From Petunia secreta (Eukaryota; Streptophyta; Magnoliopsida; Solanales; Solanaceae), in the NCBI GenBank assembly GCA_029990175.1, contig JARKIP010000005.1:67210501-67274500 (forward strand): a DNA stretch of 64,000 nt. Direction: 5' to 3'. The notes beneath the pieces are model-generated. The model was given only the letters and a program-made list of their open reading frames with translations. It did not search any database and was not told the origin of the DNA. Made by a program: the position numbers and the translations under genes. Below are positions 58,031-64,000 of this stretch, in pieces. Numbering within the stretch: position 1 is the stretch's first letter; the number at the start of each line of letters is the position of its first letter.

Positions 58031-58805
58031 CTTAGAAATAAAAATTATTTGGTTGTTCTCTTCAATAATAGTAAGGTCTATTTCTATTGCTATAATTATA
58101 GAAAAGATATTCTGTATTTTTGTGTGTTGTCATTTTATTTTACTGTTTGAAAAAGCTGAAGATTCTTTCTTCTTTTGTTCTATCCCAGCACAACTGACAG
58201 AATACATGTCCCCACTGGGATTTAACTACACAGTTGACTGAATACATGACCCCAGTAGGATTTAACAAGTGCACTGCAATATCAGTCCTGAGGGGGGAGT
58301 AAGATTCAGTCAAAAAACTGCAATTAATTAAAAAAACTACATAATCCCAGTATGATTTAACAACTGCACTGCATTTTTCAGTCCATGAGGGGGTACTAAA
58401 GGTCAGTCCATTGGGTACTGAAGTTCATTCAATAAGGGGAGTGAAGTTCAGTCAAAAACTGCAATTCATAAAAAAAAAAATACATAAAGTGCAGTGCAAT
58501 TTCAGTCCCATTGAGGGGTAGTGAAGTTCAGTCCATAGCTGGTTTAGTGAAGTTCAGTCAATGGAGGGGGTACTGATGTTCAGGTCAAAAACTGCCATTA
58601 ATAACCATAACTGTACAGTTTCTGTAAAACCATAAAAAGCATAACTGTACAGAAAACTGTAACACCATAGGAAACATAACTGTACAGAAAATCTAACAAA
58701 CATAGAAAACATAAACTTCTTTGACTACATTTAATGAACCATAAAAACCATAACACTACAGAAAACTGAAAAGACAATCCACTTGGCAGTTACTGATTTT
58801 TTAAC

Positions 58806-58813
58806 TATAAATA
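58806..58813 (+). promoter_or_regulatory. TATA box of the plus-strand B3-like gene
   Basis: TATAAATA, 89 bases before the ATG at 58902, with only a short A-rich leader between; good spacing for a plant promoter. Confidence 0.65.
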
Positions 58814-58901
58814 CCCCCCTTTGCAGTTAAAGGAAACTACAAAATTTATTCACTCTTCATTTGATACATACTACAGAGTTTTTTTTGTCAGAAAAAAAAA
58901 T

Positions 58902-59461
58902 ATGGCTGATGAAAACAACCGCGTGGAGGAACTGGGCAGTTTCAACAAAAAAAAAATAACATCTTCTTACTATAATAGAGATGATTTTGTATGTTAAAAG
59001 AAATAACCAGAGTATTTTTTATATTTTTCATTTAACATTTCAGTCTTTTGTGATTTTGTTTATTAACTGTGAAATATTGTTGCTTTTAGATCTTCCCAGA
59101 CAATTGGAAGCAGAGGCTGCCAAGTATAAATGGACTGGCATGCATAATTTGTGACGATGGAGATGATGATGTACATTTGATGAACTTCAAAGTTGGGAGG
59201 CACGCAAGGCTGTGTAACGGTTGGAAGGCTATGCTTATTAAGAAAGGCTTCAGAATAGGTCAAACGGTTCGTTTTGATCACCTATGGCACGAAATGATCG
59301 ACGGTGTTCCATCTGTTGTTTTTGGTGTTTCTCTTATAAACAATCAGGCTGGTGAAGGAGAAGATGATGATGATGATGATGATGATTTAAGCAGTGATGA
59401 TGATGATGATGATGATGATGATGGTGGAGCATCAGCAGACAATCCAATTTTAATTGAATAA
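58902..59461 (+). CDS. Small B3-like putative DNA-binding protein, two exons, intact, poly-Asp tail
   Basis: Exon 1 is 58902-58988 (MADENNRVEELGSFNKKKIT), the intron 58989-59089 (GTATGT...TTTTAG), and exon 2 59090-59461; phase 0 is kept, giving 152 aa with no internal stop. The core reads FPDNWKQRLPSINGLACIIC, MNFKVGRHARLCNGWKAMLI, KKGFRIGQTVRFDHLW and VPSVVFGVSLI. It shares KVGR, NGW and the G-T/Q-x-x-x-F strand with the minus-strand gene at 57589-58030, so the two are paralogues. The C-terminus is very acidic, with (GAT)n-encoded Asp runs at 59365-59424. Probable role: sequence-specific nuclear DNA binding, perhaps at the TTCAGTCC motifs around it; that target is inferred. Confidence 0.72.
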
Positions 59462-59606
59462 TTCTAGTAGTTGTTTGTTGTTTTCCTTTATGCAGTACTG
59501 TTTGTTTTGTTATGACAATATCTATTTTTATATATCAGCTTTAACCTAATTATGTTCTATATATTTGAATCTCTCATTATTAACTGAAAATAACTGAAGT
59601 AGAAGC

Positions 59607-59639
59607 ATCCTCATGGACAGAACTTCTGTCCATGAGGAT
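59607..59639. promoter_or_regulatory. Perfect palindrome with 16-bp arms around the motif dyad
   Basis: ATCCTCATGGACAGAA, a single C, then its exact reverse complement. It includes GGACAGAAcTTCTGTCC. It lies about 145 bases after the stop of the B3-like gene. Confidence 0.85.
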
Positions 59640-59941
59640 TAGAAGTTCCTTGTTTAAGTAAACATAGAACTTAAATCAACATGGAACAGAACTTCTATCA
59701 TCATGGACTGAAGTTCTGTCCCATGAGGATTTTAAGTTTCAAATTGAAATAACTCGATTAGAAGATCTGTCTTTAAGTAAACACAACTCATCATGGACAG
59801 AACTCCTATTTTCATGGGCTGCTATACATGGAATATATGTAAATGTAAAAAATTAACATTAAACATTAATAACTGTTGATACATATATAGGCACAGAACT
59901 TATAAAAAACTCTACACCATAGAAACTTCATACATATTCAG

Positions 59942-60241
59942 TTATGGAGATGGTGGGGGAAGAGCAGAAAGATCAAAACGAACATGTGCTGCTATAGCTT
60001 CAATACCCTGGGTGATCATTCGCACTTGTAGCCTTTGGACGTTACGCATATGCAAAATATCATCTCGCATTTCCTGTATTGCAGTCTCCTGGTCCTGCAT
60101 CTGACGCCTTAGGACTGCAATCTCCCATTGTATATTATTTGGAATGCCTACTGCTACTGGTGCAAATCCTGGAACTGGGCCGAACCCTGGTGCACCTGAT
60201 TGTTCTGCTTGTGGTGGTTGATTTACACTACTTTCAGACAT
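59942..60241 (-). CDS. 99-aa protein with Pro/Gly N-terminus and coiled-coil C-half
   Basis: Complete ORF from ATG 60241-60239 to TAA 59942-59944. Residues 1-36 are Pro/Gly/Ala-rich (GAPGFGPVPGFAPVAVG). Residues ~40-85 have heptad-like Ile/Leu/Met spacing (WEIAVLRRQMQDQETAIQEM; MRNVQRLQVRMITQ), a likely coiled coil. The tail is SALPPPSP. There is no family I can name. It lies in the same strand sense as the Ulp1-like gene and is flanked by motif-rich spacers. Its being open amid damaged neighbours argues for a real gene, but its short length leaves doubt. Confidence 0.5.
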   Translation of the reverse strand: MSESSVNQPPQAEQSGAPGFGPVPGFAPVAVGIPNNIQWEIAVLRRQMQDQETAIQEMRDDILHMRNVQRLQVRMITQGIEAIAAHVRFDLSALPPPSP

Positions 60242-61107
60242 TCTTGCACCTGAAGTTTAGAAATCTCAAAATAGATAATACTAAAAATAATAAGATGATA
60301 AGAATTAACAGTCAGTTATGTATTTATAGAAAAAAATCAATAACAGTTGCAACTTGTAGTTCAAAAGGTAGAATAAAATACTAAAAGTTGCAACTTATAG
60401 TTCAAAAGGCACAATAACATTTTAAAAGTTGCAACTTATAGTTCAAAAGTAACCAACCCATAACAGGTGAAATAGATATTGAACAGTCACAATGAGCGTA
60501 ATAAAGTTCAATCAATGATGATAGAAGTTCAGTCCATCAATGAAGATAATACTTCTGTCTCTGAGGATAAAGCTTCAGTCCCCCCTGTAGATTGAAATTG
60601 AGGGCATATAAATTGAAGTCCAACCTATGTGTGGTAGAAATTCAGTCCTTGTGGTTTTGAATTTCCATCCTTGGAGACAGAAGTCCCTAGTGGACTGAAA
60701 ACAGACACACACACAGAGTTGATGTAAAACTTTCGTCATAAGGATAAAACTTCAGTCCGTCCTGTGAACTTCAATCAATTGGAGACAGATATTCATCCCT
60801 GGTGAACTGAACACACGCACACACACGCGCGCGCGCGCGCGCGCGCACACACACACACACATACACGCGCGCGCGCGTGCACACACACACACACACACAA
60901 CACATAGGGGGTATAAAAAAAGTTCACTCCATGAGAATAGAATTTAAGTGCTTAATGGTAAAAAACTTCACTGCAACAAAAATGGCATTTACATAAATCT
61001 ATGCATAATAATCTGTTCATGTGTACAAAATATCTGTTTCACCATACTTCACCAAAAAACTTTACAAAAAATATTACTAGGAATTCTGAAGATAAAAACA
61101 AAAATAT
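60242..61107. other. Motif-rich spacer between the coiled-coil ORF and the Ulp1-like gene
   Basis: Contains several TTCAGTCC-type sites, three short direct repeats of GTTGCAACTTATAGTTCAAAAG (about 60346-60449) and the alternating purine-pyrimidine tract at 60810-60899. No gene. Confidence 0.7.
60810..60899. repeat. About 90 bp of strictly alternating purine-pyrimidine (CA)n(CG)n(CA)n(CG)n(CA)n
   Basis: ACACACGCAC... with two GC-alternating cores (about 60826-60847 and 60866-60879) inside CA runs. Alternating CG/CA tracts are the classic Z-DNA-forming sequence. Confidence 0.95.
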
Positions 61108-62064
61108 CTACAACTGACACATGTCGTCATTATGTTCCCCATAATCATGCTCAACAAATTCAGGTGGAGTCTCAAATCCATCCCTGGCCTTTGCACGACC
61201 ATGAGCCCAAAGCTGACAACCAAACCGCTCCCTGTAGCATTGAATTTGATCTGGTTTAACCTTGTCAACACTTTTACCTCTGGTCAGTAGATCAGCATAC
61301 CATATTGCAAAAGCGCCACAACTAGTCCTAAAAAATGAGGCACAAAAACAAAGAGTAAGACATAAGTAGGCAGAGGGTTATAAGTTCAGTCAATTATATC
61401 AAATTTGCACTAAAACTTGCACAAAAATGAAAAGACTTACCCATCTAGTTGATTCGGTGATAGTACCCAATGAGCTTTATAGGCAGCATTGAACTTGTCG
61501 TCTTTGAAAGAATCATGTAGAGACCCAAAGTTGACATACTTGAAAAGATGTGGGAGCACAACAGCATAAGCCTTGATGTGGTCGAATTTCTCTGCTGGTG
61601 GCTTCTTTTTTTTTTACCATGGAATCATATACACGTATTTTCTTGTCGTGCAAATCAAAGACTGCCAAAAAGTAATGTGTCACCGTTTGACCAGGTGCTG
61701 CTTGCAATCGGCACGGAAAATACAGTTTATCAACTCCACCCCAGGGGATTGAACACCTCCGTTCCAGGCCATGAAGGTAATCGCACATATACTGTCCAAT
61801 ACCGTCAAGCCAGATTTCATCACCTGGTCTTTTACTTTTGTCTTTGAATTCTGACTCATAAATAGAGCACATATAACTATCAAAAACAAGATCAGTAATT
61901 GACAGTGTATGAGGAAACCGGAACAAATGGTAGCATGCCCTCTTCCTAAGATAATACATAGCAACATCGATATGCTGCAAAAAAAATGAACCTGTTTAGT
62001 CAATACACAAAATAACGAACATGGAACAAACCAAAAGAACAAAATATGCACTAACATTATCAGT

Positions 62065-62118
62065 CAAAGGGTAGGCAACATCTACAAACTCCAAAGGGTA
62101 GGCAACATCTACAAACTC
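62065..62118 (-). repeat. 27-bp tandem duplication in an Ulp1-like exon
   Basis: CAAAGGGTAGGCAACATCTA plus seven bases, twice, exactly. In the protein it repeats EFVDVAYPL in frame, so it does not break the gene. Confidence 0.95.
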
Positions 62119-62209
62119 CAAAAACCACTGCTTGTCTGGCTTGATTGTTTCCAACAGATATGGATTACTGTCGTAATCATTATTGCGTATATAACAAGCA
62201 CGGTTGTTC

Positions 62210-62540
62210 CTAATTAAAAAGATACAAAATACAAAACACATGTCATTTTTCCATCAGGAATGAACTTAAGAATATCATAGGCAATGAAGTTCAATTTTAT
62301 AGGGGACAGAACTTTGCACGTCCTTGTGGACAAAAAGTCCATGGCCCTTTGACTGAGGTTCAATTCTTACAGACAGAACTTACTCCATATGCACAGAACC
62401 TCGATCCATAGGGGCAGAACTCATGGGATAAGAAGTTCAGTCCATAGGGGATTGAACTATAGGTTTCCAAATTCATCCACTATGCACTGAACTTAAAAAA
62501 CTACAGACAAGAAATCATAAAAAAATACAAATAGACTTAC
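62210..62540 (-). other. Intron of the Ulp1-like gene, motif-rich
   Basis: Donor GTAAGT (62540-62535) and acceptor TTAATTAG. It contains GAAGTTCAGTCCATAGGGG (about 62432) and several GACAGAACTT variants. Confidence 0.75.
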
Positions 62541-63059
62541 TGGTCAAGTTTAGTGCCATTTCTTTGAAATAACAAAAAAGATTTAAACTCTTCCAACACT
62601 GCTGGACTAATCTTCAAGTGGTGGAATGGACAACTACGTCTGTAATTACCCTTCCAGTCAGTTGTCTTCTTTTTAGTCCTTTTGGTATCATATGGAGATA
62701 GCAACCACTGACTGGGCTTTCGGTCACTTTTGCCCAGAAGACCTTGCTGCTCCGACTATTCTACCTTAGTACTTTCACGGGCTTGGTCACTTGACTTGGC
62801 AATCTCCCTAACAATCGGGACAGGCTTCTCTTGTTCTTGTGTAAGCATCTCTTGTTTACCTGCTTCATCGACCGACTGACCTTTGCCCACAACAATTCTG
62901 TCAGCCTGTTGTTCTTTATTCAGCTCCTCTTTCTCCTGTTCCTGAGTCATTACTTCTTCTTTGCCGGCTATACCGACTGACTGTTGTTTGTCCACAAGAG
63001 TTTCGAAAGTCTGTTGTTCAGTCAAATCAACTTCTCTTCTTGTTTGCTCAATATCCTGG

Positions 63060-63378
63060 GAATTCTCCATAACAATCTTAAGAGGCATCTCCTGTTCCTA
63101 TGTGGTAACCTCTTCTTTGGGTGCTTCATCAATTGACTGACAGCCAACAGCCTGCTGATCTTCAGTCACATCCCCATCTCCTTCAACTTGGTTACTTCTG
63201 TCAGCATTCTCCATAACAACATCAACATGCATCTCCTTTCCAGGCATCTCCTGTTCCTGTGTGGTAACCTCTTCTTTTGGTGCTTCATCAATTGACTGAC
63301 AGCCAAGAGCCTGCTGATCTTCAGTCATATCCCCATCTCTTTCAACATGGTTACTTCTGTCAGCATTCTCCATAACAA
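63060..63378 (-). repeat. Two 159-bp in-frame repeats in the Ulp1-like gene
   Basis: TCAGCATTCTCCATAACAA recurs at 63201 and 63360 (159 bp, 53 codons). The repeats encode variants of ENADRSN...DGD(V/M)TEDQQA...CQSIDEAPKEEVTTQEQ. Confidence 0.92.
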
Positions 63379-64000
63379 TATCAACATGCATCTCCTTTCC
63401 GTGCGAAATCACCTCTTCTTCTACTGTTTCGTTGACCGACTGCCCTTCTGGTTCTTCTCTTGCTGCTTGATAACTCACAGCAACATTATCCATTTCAACG
63501 TCATCAATCCTCTCCTGTTGCAGAATTATTCCTTGTTCTTTTCCAAGTTCAACCTGCTGCTGACTTTTCGACATATCTTGCTGAATTTCTTCAGCTCTTG
63601 GTGTATCTTCAGCATCACATGAACCCCCGCTAACACTTTCTTGAGTCGGTGGCAGTATATTAAAAGTAGGCATATCAGGATGTGAACTATTTTTCTTCAA
63701 CTTCTTCCTTTTCCTTTCATAGGTTTTTGGTTGGATGGGTCCAGAAGTTGTACCTGATTTCTCCACAAGCATATCCTGAGGGAGCAAGCGAGGTGTCGAC
63801 AAATCAAGCTCTCCACTTATAAATTGCAATTGAATTTCAAGGACCTCCTTCTGTGCCGCAGTCAACTCACCAAACATGTCTAATTCACTATCAATATTTT
63901 CATAAATTTGTCTAGGCGTTTCATCGACGCTGCATGCAATTGTATAGCTGAATTTAGACTGCACCACCACCACTAACTTCTTTTCTTACATCTGAACAGC

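Larger units (their letters stand above)
54060..62490. repeat. Dispersed motif family, half-site TTCAGTCC, dyad GGACTGAA-n-TTCAGTCC
   Basis: Full or near dyads are at 54183-54199 (perfect), 54252-54268, 56613-56629, 59615-59631 (GGACAGAAcTTCTGTCC, perfect dyad of a variant) and 59705-59721. Half-sites, often as GAAGTTCAGTCCAT with a following GAGG(GG) or GGGG, recur near 54081, 56562, 58287, 58380, 58411, 58442, 58501, 58523, 58549, 60524, 60572, 60629, 60751, 61383, 62433 and others. All lie in introns or spacers of the MULE module; I saw none in its predicted coding exons. A dyad of this length usually means a dimeric binding protein. Confidence 0.85.
61108..63985 (-). pseudogene. Ulp1/C48-type cysteine protease gene of the MULE, at least four exons, damaged
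   Basis: Ulp1-type enzymes cleave SUMO-like conjugates. Minus-strand exons: one ending at 62541 (begins near or before 63985), 62056-62209, 61441-61974 and 61108-61327 (stop TAG 61108-61110), all with GT-AG borders and kept phase. The first visible exon encodes an acidic, Gln-rich repeat region (two 53-residue repeats) and then SPYDTKRTKKKTTDWKGNY. The catalytic part begins LTDN/HIDVAMYYLRKR, has the His in VTHYFLAVFDL, the Asp in RVYDSM and the Cys in TSCGAF, so the triad is present. Damage: TAG 63098-63100, TAG 62756-62758 and a frame change in the 10-base poly-A run (plus 61606-61615). The 5' exon(s) are outside the window, because no ATG opens the first frame. Confidence 0.85.
53001..64000. 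mobile_element. Multi-gene Mutator-like (MULE) module, right end outside window
   Basis: A MURA-type transposase, two B3-like genes, a coiled-coil ORF and an Ulp1-type protease gene lie together. They are joined by introns and spacers full of one short motif (TTCAGTCC and variants) that I do not see elsewhere in the window. MULEs carrying Ulp1-like genes (KAONASHI group) and multi-gene MULEs (VANDAL group) are established in plants. The left boundary at GGGTGAAGTGCGCAAAAGGCC (53001) is a guess: it precedes the transposase promoter and follows A/T-rich host-like DNA, but the matching right end is not in the window, so no terminal repeat or 9-bp duplication can be checked. Confidence 0.65.

Overview
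This window is plant nuclear DNA, almost certainly from a eudicot. It has long nested LTR retrotransposons with initiator-Met or Arg tRNA primer sites, GT-AG introns, a Stowaway MITE, an L1-type LINE with an RNase H tail, and no bacterial-type operons. The MITE and LTR families look like those of Solanaceae, but that is an impression and not a proof. About 85% of the window is transposable element. The only conventional host gene I find intact is a small secreted invertase/pectin methylesterase inhibitor (PMEI) gene at 51774-52364 (minus). A broken paralogue lies at 20741-21031.

Layout. 1-8034: a Ty3/gypsy chromovirus (Tekay-like, C-terminal chromodomain), plus strand, with its left LTR cut by the window start and its coding region broken by several frameshifts. 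It sits inside the leader of a minus-strand Ogre/Tat-type element. 8035-20740: two Ogre/Tat-type elements head to head, with LTRs at 8482-12199 (minus) and 13986-17768 (plus), flanking a 1.8 kb Athila-type pol fragment that carries a hAT-like MITE. The plus element keeps its primer site, leader and gag, and stops abruptly at 20741 inside the PMEI pseudogene. 21079-25660: a Ty1/copia element (minus, TSD GAATC) inserted just upstream of that pseudogene. 25880-41329: a non-autonomous gypsy-type element (minus, 3 kb LTRs, TSD TTTGC) whose right LTR holds a very young non-autonomous LTR element (32745-38475, TSD TGAAG, LTRs differing at 5 of 812 sites) with a long unusual reading frame. 41873-42651: a probable hAT MITE. 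42838-49599: an essentially full-length LINE (minus, 12-bp TSD). 49703-49962: a Stowaway MITE. 49995-51394: an inverted repeat with arms of about 390 bp. 51774-52364: the PMEI gene.

53001-64000 (continuing past the window) is the most interesting part. It is a multi-gene Mutator-like (MULE) module: a three-exon MURA-type transposase with a SWIM zinc finger (plus), two small B3-like putative DNA-binding genes facing away from each other (57589-58030 minus, broken by one stop; 58902-59461 plus, intact), a 99-aa coiled-coil ORF (minus, intact), and a four-exon Ulp1/C48 cysteine protease gene (minus, damaged). The introns and spacers of this module, but not its exons, carry many copies of a short motif. 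The half-site is TTCAGTCC, and the best copies form the dyad GGACTGAA-n-TTCAGTCC. This resembles Arabidopsis VANDAL elements, where an element-encoded protein (VANC) binds short motifs scattered through the element's own non-coding DNA and counters silencing. That a B3-like or other product of this module binds this motif is my inference. All boundaries, splice sites and difference counts were read by eye.
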